A DNA stretch of 64,000 nt from Pseudomonas viridiflava (GCF_900580675.1 NZ_UTBG01000074.1:1-64000); one strand, 5' to 3'. Shown: positions 18,824 through 30,574, counted from the stretch's first letter. Numbers and translations are program-made. The notes: generated by a model from the letters alone, not told the origin.

Positions 18824-19906
18824 ATGGTAGATCACTCATCACCGCCCCGTCCTCCGTTGAGCACTGCGAGCCTGATCGCGCGACTCGCGGGGATTGGTGC
18901 CGTGGTTGCCGTTGTGGCCGGGGCATTTGCCTACGTCAACGGCACCCTCGACCCACAACGTCTGCGTCCGAAAACCCTGGTCAATGCCCTGGAAACCAAC
19001 AACGGCGTGCACCCGGGCTTCCGGCGCAACCATGCCAAGGGCGTGTGCGTGGCCGGTTATTTTGAAAGCAGCGCCGAGGCGCGTGCCTACTCCAGTGCCC
19101 AGGTGTTCAGCGAGGCCAAGACCCCGATAGTCGGCCGCTTTGCCTTGCCCAGCGGTAACCCCTATGCACCGGACAGCAGCGTGCCGATCCGCAGTTTTGC
19201 CGTGCAATTCACTCAGGCCAACGGCCAGCAGTGGCGCACCGGGATGAACAGCATGCCGGTGTTCCCGGTGGGCACGCCTGAGGCTTTCTATCAGATGCTC
19301 AAGGCCGGTGCGCCAGATACGGCCACCGGCAAGCCGAACCCGGCGAACATGCCGGCGTTTTTTGCGTCCCATCCCGAGACTGCCGCCTTTCTGGCATGGG
19401 TCAAGACCGCCAAGCCTTCAGCCAGCTACGCCACCGAGACCTATAACGGGATCAATGCGTTTTACCTGGTGGGCGCTGATGGCAAGCGCCAGGCTGTGCG
19501 CTGGGGCGTGGTGCCGCAGAGCCAGGACGCGCCGGGCGATACCGCGCCGGCCGGCAATGACTTCCTCGAGAAAGACCTGGTGCAACGCCTGGCTGCAGGG
19601 CCTTTGCGCTGGCAGTTGAACATGACCCTGGCCAACCCCGGCGACCCGCTGGACGACGCCAGCAAAACCTGGACAGGCGAGCACAAAACGATCAGCGCCG
19701 GCACCCTGGTGCTGCAAAGCAGCCAGCCGCAAGCCGACGGCGATTGCCGCGATATCAATTTCGACCCGCTGATTTTGCCGAGTGGCATCCAGGCCTCGAA
19801 TGACCCGTTGCTGGCCGCACGTTCAGCCGCCTATGCCAGTTCATACGTGCGTCGCGCCGGTGAAGTCAGCCCATTGCACAGCGCCCCTCAGGAGTCGAAG
19901 CCATGA
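18824..19906 (+). CDS. catalase-like haem peroxidase, exported or membrane-anchored
   Basis: A 360-residue short catalase-fold protein (SrpA-like; full catalases are about 480 or more). An N-terminal hydrophobic segment (about residues 19-38) predicts export or anchoring in the inner membrane facing the periplasm. The distal haem histidine is His70 in GFRRNHAKG, and a proximal-Tyr region is near the C-terminus (AAYASSYVRR). Family members break down peroxides, often more as peroxidases than catalases. Its stop overlaps the b561 start (ATGA), so the two are co-translated and the b561 may supply electrons. Confidence 0.87.
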   Translation: MVDHSSPPRPPLSTASLIARLAGIGAVVAVVAGAFAYVNGTLDPQRLRPKTLVNALETNNGVHPGFRRNHAKGVCVAGYFESSAEARAYSSAQVFSEAKTPIVGRFALPSGNPYAPDSSVPIRSFAVQFTQANGQQWRTGMNSMPVFPVGTPEAFYQMLKAGAPDTATGKPNPANMPAFFASHPETAAFLAWVKTAKPSASYATETYNGINAFYLVGADGKRQAVRWGVVPQSQDAPGDTAPAGNDFLEKDLVQRLAAGPLRWQLNMTLANPGDPLDDASKTWTGEHKTISAGTLVLQSSQPQADGDCRDINFDPLILPSGIQASNDPLLAARSAAYASSYVRRAGEVSPLHSAPQESKP

Positions 19907-20442
19907 ATGCTCAACCACGGTTTTTCGCACCCCTGGCGCGCCTGCTGCATTGGCTGATGGCATTGATGGTCATCGCCATGCTGTTTATCGGCGCGGGGAT
20001 GGCAGCGTCAGTGTCTGAACGGCATGAATGGCTGATCCACCTGCACAAACCGCTGGGGATCGCGATCCTGGCGCTGGTGATCGTGCGGCTGGTGGTACGC
20101 TTTTCCACTCGGCAACCGCCATTGCCTGCCGACCTGCCATTGTGGCAAGTGCTGGCCGCCAAGGCGTCGCATGTGGTGCTGTATGCCTTGATGCTGGTGC
20201 TGCCATTGTTGGGTTGGGCGATGATTTCGGCAGCGGGTGACCCGGTGATGCTCAGCAGCTCGGTGCAACTGCCGGCGCTGGTGGGGGCCAATGCGCCGTT
20301 GTTTGCGCTGCTGCGCAAGGCGCACGGCTATCTCGCCTACCTGTTGTTCCTCACGGTGCTGTTGCACTTGGCCGCGGCGCTGTTCCACGGGTTGATCCGG
20401 CGCGATGGCGTGCTGCAAAGCATGACCGGCACCAAGGACTGA
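19903..20442 (+). CDS. cytochrome b561, partner of the catalase-like peroxidase
   Basis: A 179-residue four-helix membrane cytochrome. Histidines suitable as haem ligands occur in LLHWLM, HLHKPLG, KAHGYLAY and LLHLAAALFHGL. The start overlaps the peroxidase stop by 4 nt. Inference: it feeds quinol electrons to the periplasmic peroxidase, giving a peroxide-detoxifying pair under ECF control. Confidence 0.88.
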   Translation: MNAQPRFFAPLARLLHWLMALMVIAMLFIGAGMAASVSERHEWLIHLHKPLGIAILALVIVRLVVRFSTRQPPLPADLPLWQVLAAKASHVVLYALMLVLPLLGWAMISAAGDPVMLSSSVQLPALVGANAPLFALLRKAHGYLAYLLFLTVLLHLAAALFHGLIRRDGVLQSMTGTKD

Positions 20443-20458
20443 TGCCGGGGGCAGGGCG

Positions 20459-21610
20459 TCAGCGCAGGACCGTGACGATATCAGCCACGCTGCTCAAGAC
20501 GTCCTTGCCCAGCTGTTTCGAGCGTTCGCCTGACCAGCCGGTTTTGGGGTTGGGCGCGTCGTCATTGTCCTTGAACGGCATCTCCAGGGTCAGGGACAGG
20601 CAGTCGTATTTCTCGCCCACTGCATTGCAGGCCAGGGTCATATTGGCTTCGCCCGGCAGGTCGCGGGTGTAGCCATGGGTGGTCTGGAAGTCGCGGGTGA
20701 GGGCGCTCAAGTGGCTGCGAAAGTGTTTTTCTAGCGCTTCGAGGCGCGGGGTGTAGCCCGGGTTGCCTTCGCAGCCGGCGGTGAACACGTAGGGGATTTC
20801 TTCGTCGCCATGGATATCGAGGAACAGGTCGACGCCGTACTTTTCCATTTGCTGCTGCACGAACAGCACTTCCGGACTGATTTCCTGGCTGGCGCTCTGC
20901 CAGGCGCGGTTGAGGTCCTGGCCCATGGCGTTGGTGCGCAGGTGACCGTGGAAAGCGCCGTCCGGGTTCATGTTGGGCACGAGGTACAAGTCAGCCACCG
21001 CCAGCAGTTTTTTCAGCTCGACGTCGCCATCCTGTTGCAGGCGTTCGATGATGCCTTCCATAAACCATTCGGCCATGTGCTCACCGGGGTGCTGCTGGGC
21101 GATGATCCAGACCTTGCGTCGGCCTTCGCCACCTTTGCCGCGGCGCAGTAGCTGGACATCACGGCCTTCGACACTCTTGCCGGTGGCCAGCAACTGGGTA
21201 CCGGCGCGGCTCAGGGCCTGGTCAATCAGCCAGTCGTGGCGCTCGCGGCTGTAGGGTTCGAAGTAGGCGAACCAGGCATGCTTCTCACGGGTTTCGAGGC
21301 TGATGTGCAGAATCTCGCCGTCAAACCGCGACGGTACGCGAAACCAATTGATGTGGTCGTAGGACGCTGCGGCGTTGTAGCCGCTCCACGCATGCTTGTA
21401 GGAAGACTTACCCGCATTGCTCAGGCGGAAGGTGTGGGTGTGGCCCACGTGCATGCCTTCGGCCTTGAAGTGAAACCATTGGAAGTGCTGGCTGCGGGTA
21501 TCGGGTTTGATCGCCAACAACAACTGATAGGCATCGCTGGCGTCGAGCACCTGGATATTGCCGCTGTCGAAGTCGGTGCTGATTTTGATGGAGGTCAAGG
21601 CCACGGTCAT
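20459..21610 (-). CDS. M14 family zinc carboxypeptidase (cytosolic-type)
   Basis: A 383-residue metallocarboxypeptidase of the cytosolic carboxypeptidase-like subfamily. Zinc ligands are His174 and Glu177 in HPGEH and His267 in DIHGDEE. The catalytic glutamate is Glu343 in LTLEMPF. The N-terminal 130 residues form the beta-rich domain typical of this subfamily (SYKHAWSGYNA, WFAYFEPYS). There is no signal peptide. The substrate is unknown. It converges with the b561 gene, 16 bp apart. Confidence 0.9.
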   Translation of the reverse strand: MTVALTSIKISTDFDSGNIQVLDASDAYQLLLAIKPDTRSQHFQWFHFKAEGMHVGHTHTFRLSNAGKSSYKHAWSGYNAAASYDHINWFRVPSRFDGEILHISLETREKHAWFAYFEPYSRERHDWLIDQALSRAGTQLLATGKSVEGRDVQLLRRGKGGEGRRKVWIIAQQHPGEHMAEWFMEGIIERLQQDGDVELKKLLAVADLYLVPNMNPDGAFHGHLRTNAMGQDLNRAWQSASQEISPEVLFVQQQMEKYGVDLFLDIHGDEEIPYVFTAGCEGNPGYTPRLEALEKHFRSHLSALTRDFQTTHGYTRDLPGEANMTLACNAVGEKYDCLSLTLEMPFKDNDDAPNPKTGWSGERSKQLGKDVLSSVADIVTVLR

Positions 21611-21883
21611 AGTCTGGTTGCCTGAATATGAGTGTTGTGGCGGCTATCTTACACAGGAGTCTGGTAAAGGCTGGATGCAAAATTGTTGCGGGAAGGAGGG
21701 GGGCGTCGTCCGTGACGCCGCGGCAGCTTAGAATCTATGAGATTGATTCTCAAGCGCTATTTCGTAGAGATGTGAGCCAGAGCACTCGACTGGCTTTCTT
21801 TTGGCGATGGTCTTTTGCTACCATGCGCGCCATCAAGCAACACACAGTCTTCATTAGCCTGAAGCCATGCCAGGGAAACTGGC

Positions 21884-21998
21884 AAAAAAAAGACCCGGCC
21901 AAAGAGCCGGGTCAAAAACCGTGATTAGCCTGATGAGGAGATATTCCAAGAGTCCGACCTAAGGTCCCTTGGTCTATCGACTGATCTCGCGATCAGCT
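21884..21998 (-). ncRNA. prrF: PrrF-type iron-responsive small RNA
   Basis: Read on the minus strand, the region starts with a hairpin (CTGATCGCGAGATCAG), contains the PrrF core ATCTCCTCATCAGGCTAATC and ends with a strong terminator (GACCCGGC, loop, GCCGGGTC, then eight T, at 21913-21884). Length is about 115 nt, as expected for PrrF. A Fur box overlaps its promoter. PrrF RNAs are made when iron is scarce and, with Hfq, repress messages for iron-containing proteins such as superoxide dismutase, TCA enzymes and haem proteins. The exact 5' end is estimated from the -10 position. Confidence 0.92.
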
Positions 21999-22001
21999 GG
22001 G

Positions 22002-22020
22002 TCCAATAATAATCATTATC
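22002..22020. promoter_or_regulatory. Fur box at the prrF promoter
   Basis: This 19-mer matches the Fur consensus GATAATGATAATCATTATC at 15 of 19 positions and overlaps the predicted -10 (TATTAT on the minus strand). It implies Fur-Fe repression of prrF. Confidence 0.85.
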
Positions 22021-22076
22021 ATTTGCAAGTCAAATGTTTTTATCCCTTGGATAGAAATATTTTCCTTCCGCGCCCG

Positions 22077-22427
22077 TTATGCGTTCGCATGAGCCTCTGG
22101 CGCTTGCAACGACCGCTCCACCATCGCCTTCGCCATATCAATCAAATACACCACTGAAAACGCCAGGTCCCGGTGATTACCCTGATGGCTGCTCGCTGAT
22201 TCATAGGCCGTGGCCGCCGCACTGCGCAACAGGTCCGAGGCATGCACCAGGGCTTCCTCCTGGCTGATGCCTGGCTTGATAGCGAACAGGGCCGCATCCG
22301 ACGTGGGCGAAGACACGTTTTCTTTCAAGTAGAAGTCCAATGCGCGCTGGGCCGCGCCACTGCTGCGCAGGTCTTGCAAGTCATCGGTGTGAGGGGGTTC
22401 GGGCAGGAGATACGGGCTCGTCGTCAT
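22077..22427 (-). CDS. DUF6124 family protein
   Basis: A 116-residue soluble protein of a small pseudomonad-restricted family. A proline-rich start is followed by AQRALDFYL, a KPGISQEEALVHASDLLRSA helix and a helix near the C-terminus (SVVYLIDMAKAMVERSL). Many paralogues occur per genome; the function is unknown. It is divergent from the repressor gene and shares a 130-bp control region with it. Confidence 0.75.
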   Translation of the reverse strand: MTTSPYLLPEPPHTDDLQDLRSSGAAQRALDFYLKENVSSPTSDAALFAIKPGISQEEALVHASDLLRSAAATAYESASSHQGNHRDLAFSVVYLIDMAKAMVERSLQAPEAHANA

Positions 22428-22476
22428 CGGGGCGGTACTCTGGGGTGGGTGTCGAAAACCTTATGCCCGATGATAG

Positions 22477-22550
22477 TACGTATCGTATTTATGTCGTTTT
22501 ATGGATTACTACAAACTGTTTATTGCCCTGAAAACTACCCAACGTATTGT
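22477..22550. promoter_or_regulatory. candidate repressor operators in the divergent gap
   Basis: TACG-TAT-CGTA at 22477-22487 and a related ACGTATTGT at 22542-22550 flank the putative promoter of the CI/LexA-like gene. Position and dyad form suggest autoregulatory sites. Confidence 0.4.
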
Positions 22551-22558
22551 CAGGCCCC

Positions 22559-23197
22559 ATGGATAACTGGATAGCGTTGGTCAAAGCCAACATGAAAGAC
22601 CGCAAGGTCACGCAGGATCAATTGGCCGAACGCCTGGGCATGTCCCAGGGCGGTGTCGGCCATTGGCTCAACAAGCGCCGTGTGCCGAGCCTGGAAGACA
22701 TGAACCGGTTGCTGGAGGCGTTGGGGCTCGGCTACCTGGAAGTGTTACTGGAGATTCGCGAGCGTCGCATTGAGGACGAGCCGCCGCCGGAAAAACACTA
22801 CAACCCGTATTTCCGGTACCCGGTCAGCGACTGGAAAGGCCTGTGTGAAGTGCGCGAAGAACGCCCGGCATATGGCGCGACCCGCTTCGAATTGACCGAT
22901 TACCACACGCGGGGGGATGCGTTCTGGCTGCCCGTCGCCGGCGATGCCATGACCGCGCCCAGTGGGCTGAGCATCGGCGCCGGGATGATGATCCTGGTCG
23001 ACCCGGCCATCGCCGCCGAACCGGGCAAACTGGTCGTCGCCCAATGGGCCGGTCAGCCCCAGGCGACCTTCCGCCAATTGATGGAAGAGAGCGGCCAGTT
23101 GTACCTGGTGCCGCTCAACCCCACGTATCCGAAACAGCTGTTCACCGAGGATTGCCGCATCCTCGGCGTGGTCGTACAGGCCACGGCGAAGTTCTAG
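22559..23197 (+). CDS. CI/LexA-like repressor without the serine-lysine dyad
   Basis: A 212-residue protein with an XRE helix-turn-helix (TQDQLAERLGMSQGGVGHWL, about residues 18-37) and a C-terminal S24/LexA-fold domain (about 115-205). In the S24 family the nucleophile lies in G-D-S-M; here it is GDAM (Ala130). The lysine position in the ATFRQL strand is Arg172. Self-cleavage as in LexA is therefore unlikely, and the domain probably serves dimerisation. Start at 22559 (ATG). The stop shares a CTAG with the liuD stop on the other strand. Confidence 0.85.
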   Translation: MDNWIALVKANMKDRKVTQDQLAERLGMSQGGVGHWLNKRRVPSLEDMNRLLEALGLGYLEVLLEIRERRIEDEPPPEKHYNPYFRYPVSDWKGLCEVREERPAYGATRFELTDYHTRGDAFWLPVAGDAMTAPSGLSIGAGMMILVDPAIAAEPGKLVVAQWAGQPQATFRQLMEESGQLYLVPLNPTYPKQLFTEDCRILGVVVQATAKF

Positions 23198-25119
23198 CTC
23201 GCCGCGTCGAGCTCCACCAATGCGCAACCTTCGGCAACCATTTCGCCTTCCTGGCAGAACAGCGCCTTGACCACCCCGGCGTGGGGCGCACGGATGCTGT
23301 GTTCCATTTTCATCGCCTCCAGTACCACCAGTTGCGTACCGGCCTCGACGCTTTGGCCAACCTCCACCAGCACGCGGACGATGCTGCCATTCATCGGCGC
23401 AGTCAGGCCGCCCTGGTGCGACTGGTTGGCGTCCACCGCCGCAATCGGGTCGAACAGGCTGACCCCCTGCACCTCGCCATCCCAGCGCAAAAACAGCGTG
23501 CCCTGGCTGCGGACCGCGAGGTGGCTGCGACTTACGCCCTGGCGTTCGATCAACAACTGCTCGCCGCGCAGCTGTGGCGCATCCTGATTCAGTGTCACCA
23601 GGCGGTCCTGCCCATTGCAGCTCAAATGCAGCGAGACCTCGGCAGGCAGCCCTGCACGGAAACCGCGGTTGTCCGCCCAAGGCCCGTCACCCTTTGGCAG
23701 GCTCTGCATAAAGGCCGAACCGGCAGCCTGCCAGAACTCATCGCTGAGCTGCCCGGGCGCCGGCAACAACTGTTCCTGATAACGCGGAATAAATCCGGTA
23801 TCCAGCTCCGCCGCCGCGAACGCCGGATGGCCGATAATCCGCCGCAAGAAGCCCAGGTTGGTCTTGAGCCCGCCGACGGCAAACTCATCGAGCATGCTCA
23901 GCAAGCGCAGCCGCGCCTGTTCGCGGTCCTCGCCCCAGGCAATCAGCTTGCCAAGCATCGGGTCGTAGAATGGCGACACGCTGTCGCCTTGCTCGACGCC
24001 GCTGTCCACCCGGCGACCGGGGCCAGGCGCGGATTCCCGGTACAGCGCCAGGTGCCCGGTGGCGGGCAGGAAATCATTCGACGGGTCTTCGGCATACAAG
24101 CGCACTTCAATCGCATGCCCGATCAGCGGCACCTGTTCCTGGGTGATCGGCAACGCCTCGCCCTGGGCGACGCGAATCTGCCAGGCCACCAGGTCCAGCC
24201 CGGTAATCGCTTCGGTGACCGGGTGTTCCACCTGCAGCAGCGTGTTCATCTCCATGAAGAAGAACTCGCCGCGCGCATCCAGCAAAAACTCCACGGTGCC
24301 CGCGCCCACGTAGCCGATGGCCTGGGCCGCGCGCACGGCGGCTTCGCCCATGGCTTTGCGTTGTTCGGCACTCAAACCGGGCGCTGGGGCTTCTTCGACG
24401 ACTTTTTGATGGCGACGCTGAATCGAGCAATCGCGTTCATTGAGATAAAGACAATGCCCATGCTGATCGGCGAACACCTGGATTTCCACGTGGCGTGGCT
24501 TGAGCAGGTATTTCTCCACCAGCATCTGCCCATTGCCGAAGGAGGACAGCGCCTCACGCTGGGCCGAGGCCAGGGCTTCGGCCAATTGGCTGACGTCCTC
24601 GACCACCTTCATGCCCTTGCCGCCGCCACCGGCCGTGGCCTTGAGCAGCACCGGGTAGCCGATGCGCGCGCAGGCGTCGCGGAAAGTGTCGAGGTCCTGG
24701 GCTTCGCCGTGGTAACCCGGCACCAGCGGCACTCCGGCCGTTTCCATCAGCGCCTTGGCCGCCGATTTGCTGCCCATGGCATCAATGGCCGAGGCGGGCG
24801 GGCCGAGGAAGATCAAGCCGGCGGCTTCAATCGCACGGGCAAAGCCGGCGTTTTCCGACAGAAACCCATAACCTGGATGAATCGCCTGGGCGCCGCTGGC
24901 CTTGGCGGCGGCGATCAGTTTGTCGATTTGCAGGTAACTCTCCGTCGCTTTGCTGCCGCCCAGGTCGACCCGAATGTCGGCCTCGCGGCTGTGCCGTGCA
25001 TCCCGGTCAATCGCGCTGTGGACGGCCACAGTGGTCAGCCCCATGGCCTTCGCCGTGCGCATCACCCGGCAGGCAATTTCGCCACGGTTGGCCACCAGGA
25101 GGGTGGTCAGTGTGTTCAT
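23194..25119 (-). CDS. liuD: methylcrotonyl-CoA carboxylase biotin-containing subunit
   Basis: A 641-residue alpha subunit of 3-methylcrotonyl-CoA carboxylase (leucine breakdown; ATP-dependent carboxylation of biotin). Biotin carboxylase N-domain LLVANRGEIACRVMRTA at the start, ATP-grasp loop KATAGGGGKGM, catalytic block NTLLQVEHPVTEAITGLDLV, and the biotinyl domain at the C-terminus with biotin lysine in EAMKMEHS. The start at 25119 overlaps the liuC stop by 4 nt. It is last of the liuABCD transcript. Confidence 0.95.
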   Translation of the reverse strand: MNTLTTLLVANRGEIACRVMRTAKAMGLTTVAVHSAIDRDARHSREADIRVDLGGSKATESYLQIDKLIAAAKASGAQAIHPGYGFLSENAGFARAIEAAGLIFLGPPASAIDAMGSKSAAKALMETAGVPLVPGYHGEAQDLDTFRDACARIGYPVLLKATAGGGGKGMKVVEDVSQLAEALASAQREALSSFGNGQMLVEKYLLKPRHVEIQVFADQHGHCLYLNERDCSIQRRHQKVVEEAPAPGLSAEQRKAMGEAAVRAAQAIGYVGAGTVEFLLDARGEFFFMEMNTLLQVEHPVTEAITGLDLVAWQIRVAQGEALPITQEQVPLIGHAIEVRLYAEDPSNDFLPATGHLALYRESAPGPGRRVDSGVEQGDSVSPFYDPMLGKLIAWGEDREQARLRLLSMLDEFAVGGLKTNLGFLRRIIGHPAFAAAELDTGFIPRYQEQLLPAPGQLSDEFWQAAGSAFMQSLPKGDGPWADNRGFRAGLPAEVSLHLSCNGQDRLVTLNQDAPQLRGEQLLIERQGVSRSHLAVRSQGTLFLRWDGEVQGVSLFDPIAAVDANQSHQGGLTAPMNGSIVRVLVEVGQSVEAGTQLVVLEAMKMEHSIRAPHAGVVKALFCQEGEMVAEGCALVELDAAS

Positions 25120-25922
25120 GAACGCGGCTCCTGCGCTTGCCAGCTCGGTGGACGTTTTTGCAGGAAGGCGCGCAAGCCTTCCTGGCCTTCGGCGCTGACA
25201 CGAATGCGCGCAATCGCATTTTCGCAATAACGGCGCAGGGCCGGGGTGAGGGCGCCGTTGCCGACTTCGCGCAGCAGGTCCTTGCTGGCGCGCATGGCTG
25301 CCGGGCTGTTTTGCAGCAGGTTGGCGACCCACTGTTCGACGTGCAGGTCCAGTTCGGCCGCGGGGTAGCTCTCCGCCAACAAACCGATGTCCCGCGCACG
25401 CTGACCACCAAAACGCTCGGCCGTCAGCGCGTAACGCCGTGCCGCACGCTCGCCGATGGCCTGCACCACGAACGGGCTGATTACCGCCGGGGCCAGGCCG
25501 ATGCGCACTTCGGACAGGCAGAATTGCGCATCATCAGCGCCAATCGCCATGTCACAGCAACTGATCAGGCCCAGCGCACCGCCGTAGGCTGCGCCTTGCA
25601 CCACCGCCAGGGTCGGGATCTTCAGCTTGGCCAGGTTGTACATCAGCTCTGCCAGTTCGCGGGCGTCGTCCAGGTTGGTGTGGTAATCCAGCTCGGCCGA
25701 TTGCTGCATCCAGGCCAGGTCGGCACCGGCGCTGAAGTGCTTGCCGCGCCCGCGCAGCACCAGGAAACGCAGGGACGCATCGCCCTGGACCTGGTCGAGG
25801 GCGATGATCAGCTCGCGGATCATCTCGGCGTTGAATGCGTTGTTCTTGGCTTCACGACTGAGCCACAGCGTGGCAAAACCACGGCTGTCGGTGATCAGTT
25901 CGAGGGTGTTGAAGTCGGTCAT
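25116..25922 (-). CDS. liuC: 3-methylglutaconyl-CoA hydratase
   Basis: A 268-residue crotonase-fold enzyme that hydrates 3-methylglutaconyl-CoA to HMG-CoA. The oxyanion-hole segments are GKHFSAGADLAWM and VQGAAYGGALGLISCCDMA. A Glu in LSEVRIGLAP is in the usual catalytic place. The ATG at 25922 is chosen because GGAG lies 9 nt upstream; an ATG 15 nt earlier overlaps the liuB stop. It sits between liuB and liuD as in other pseudomonads. Confidence 0.94.
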   Translation of the reverse strand: MTDFNTLELITDSRGFATLWLSREAKNNAFNAEMIRELIIALDQVQGDASLRFLVLRGRGKHFSAGADLAWMQQSAELDYHTNLDDARELAELMYNLAKLKIPTLAVVQGAAYGGALGLISCCDMAIGADDAQFCLSEVRIGLAPAVISPFVVQAIGERAARRYALTAERFGGQRARDIGLLAESYPAAELDLHVEQWVANLLQNSPAAMRASKDLLREVGNGALTPALRRYCENAIARIRVSAEGQEGLRAFLQKRPPSWQAQEPRS

Positions 25923-25937
25923 GGGGTACAGCTCCAT

Positions 25938-27545
<1,608 letters not shown>

Positions 27546-27557
27546 GGGCGCGCTCCT

Positions 27558-28721
27558 TCAGCGGGTTTCGTTGAAGAGTTCGCGACCGATCAGCATCCGC
27601 CGGATCTCACTGGTGCCGGCGCCGATTTCATACAGCTTGGCGTCACGCAGCAGGCGCCCGGCGGGGAACTCGTTGATATAGCCGTTGCCGCCGAGAATCT
27701 GGATCGCGTCGAGGGCCATTTGCGTGGCGCGCTCGGAGCTGAACAGGATCACTCCGGCCGCATCCTTGCGCGTGGTCTCGCCGCGCTCGCAGGCCTGGGC
27801 CACCGCGTACAGGTACGCGCGGCAGGCGTTGAGCTGGGTGTACATGTCGGCGACCTTGCCCTGGATCAGCTGGAATTCGCCGATGCTCTGGCCGAACTGC
27901 TTGCGGTCATGGATATACGGCACGATCAGGTCCATGCACGCCTGCATGATGCCGATCGGGCCACCGGCGAGGACCACACGTTCGTAGTCGAGGCCGCTCA
28001 TCAGCACTTTGACGCCGCCGTTGAGCGCGCCGAGGATGTTTTCTTCGGGCACTTCGACGTCATCGAAAAACAGCTCGCAAGTGTTGGAGCCGCGCATGCC
28101 GAGCTTGTCGAACTTGTTGCTGCGGCTGAAGCCTTTCCAGTCGCGCTCGACGATAAACGCAGTGATGCCGTGGGGGCCTTTGTCCAGGTCGGTCTTGGCG
28201 TAAATCACGTACGTGTTCGCGTCAGGGCCGTTGGTGATCCAGGTTTTGCTGCCGTTGAGCACGTAGCGGTCGCCGCGTTTCTCGGCGCGCAGTTTCATCG
28301 AGACCACGTCGGAGCCGGCATTCGGTTCGCTCATGGCCAGGGCGCCGATGTGCTCGCCGCTGATCAGCGCTGGCAAGTACTTGAGTTTTTGGTCGTGATT
28401 GCCGTTGCGGTTGATCTGGTTGACGCAAAGGTTGGAGTGAGCGCCGTAGGACAAACCCACGGAAGCCGACCCGCGGCTGATTTCTTCAAGGGCCACCACG
28501 TGAGCCAGGTAACCCAGGCCGGCGCCGCCGTATTCTTCCGGCACCGTGATGCCCAGCAGGCCCATGTCACCGAACTTGCGCCACATATCGGCGGGGAACA
28601 GGTTGTCGCTGTCGATTTGCGCGGCGCGCGGGGCGATTTCCTTGGCCACGAAGGACTGCACCTGGTCGCGCAGCATGTCGATGGTTTCGCCGAGGGCGAA
28701 GTTCAGGGACGGGTAACTCAT
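27558..28721 (-). CDS. liuA: isovaleryl-CoA dehydrogenase
   Basis: A 387-residue FAD acyl-CoA dehydrogenase that converts isovaleryl-CoA to 3-methylcrotonyl-CoA. Signatures are [16 protein letters not shown] and, in the C-terminal domain, [33 protein letters not shown] (given here only as the family block). The ATG at 28721 has AAGGTG upstream. It is first of the liu transcript, with two LiuR palindromes upstream and an A-rich CACAACAACAAA run 23-34 nt before the start that looks like an Hfq/Crc site. Confidence 0.96.
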   Translation of the reverse strand: MSYPSLNFALGETIDMLRDQVQSFVAKEIAPRAAQIDSDNLFPADMWRKFGDMGLLGITVPEEYGGAGLGYLAHVVALEEISRGSASVGLSYGAHSNLCVNQINRNGNHDQKLKYLPALISGEHIGALAMSEPNAGSDVVSMKLRAEKRGDRYVLNGSKTWITNGPDANTYVIYAKTDLDKGPHGITAFIVERDWKGFSRSNKFDKLGMRGSNTCELFFDDVEVPEENILGALNGGVKVLMSGLDYERVVLAGGPIGIMQACMDLIVPYIHDRKQFGQSIGEFQLIQGKVADMYTQLNACRAYLYAVAQACERGETTRKDAAGVILFSSERATQMALDAIQILGGNGYINEFPAGRLLRDAKLYEIGAGTSEIRRMLIGRELFNETR

Positions 28722-28743
28722 GGACAGGCACCTTAATGTGAGC

Positions 28744-28755
28744 TTTGTTGTTGTG
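28744..28755 (-). promoter_or_regulatory. candidate Hfq/Crc-binding A-rich motif in the liuA leader
   Basis: On the transcript sense this reads CACAACAACAAA, matching the AAnAAnAA pattern bound by Hfq-Crc. It lies 23-34 nt upstream of the liuA start codon. Confidence 0.6.
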
Positions 28756-28785
28756 TGGGGAATACGCCAGGGAAGGGCGCTCACC

Positions 28786-28801
28786 TTTACGTTAACGTAA
28801 G
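28786..28801. promoter_or_regulatory. LiuR-type operator 1
   Basis: TTTACGTTAACGTAAG contains a perfect 14-bp palindrome (TTACGTTAACGTAA). It resembles the palindrome upstream of liuR and lies in the gap shared by liuA and the divergent acyl-CoA synthetase gene. Confidence 0.8.
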
Positions 28802-28828
28802 CTTGCGTTACGGCGCTGTCAATCGTAG

Positions 28829-28844
28829 TTTACGTTTACGTCAA
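28829..28844. promoter_or_regulatory. LiuR-type operator 2
   Basis: TTTACGTTTACGTCAA differs by one base from the liuR upstream site TTGACGTTTACGTCAA. It lies 43 bp from operator 1 and about 28 bp upstream of the acyl-CoA synthetase ATG. Confidence 0.8.
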
Positions 28845-28847
28845 CCT

Positions 28848-28864
28848 ACAAAAAAGACAACAGG
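28848..28864 (+). promoter_or_regulatory. candidate Hfq/Crc-binding A-rich motif at the acyl-CoA synthetase ribosome site
   Basis: ACAAAAAAGACAACAGG runs into the ribosome site AGGGG, 8 nt before the ATG at 28872, the usual place for Crc/Hfq translational repression. Confidence 0.5.
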
Positions 28865-28871
28865 GGTCGTT

Positions 28872-30506
<1,635 letters not shown>

Positions 30507-30525
30507 CTGACAGCCTCCGGTCTAA

Positions 30526-30545
30526 TGTGGGAGCTGGCAGCGTGT
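30526..30545 (+). repeat. REP fragment
   Basis: TGTGGGAGCTGGC, the head of the second REP family seen at 48562 and 53378, appears alone without the TTGCC loop or a partner. Confidence 0.4.
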
Positions 30546-30574
30546 CAGATAAATTGTCAAAACCCGGAAAGCAC

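Noticed and set aside
21628..21924. 98-codon plus-strand frame overlapping prrF
   Set aside because: No ribosome site, no family likeness, and its 3' part is the complement of the PrrF terminator.
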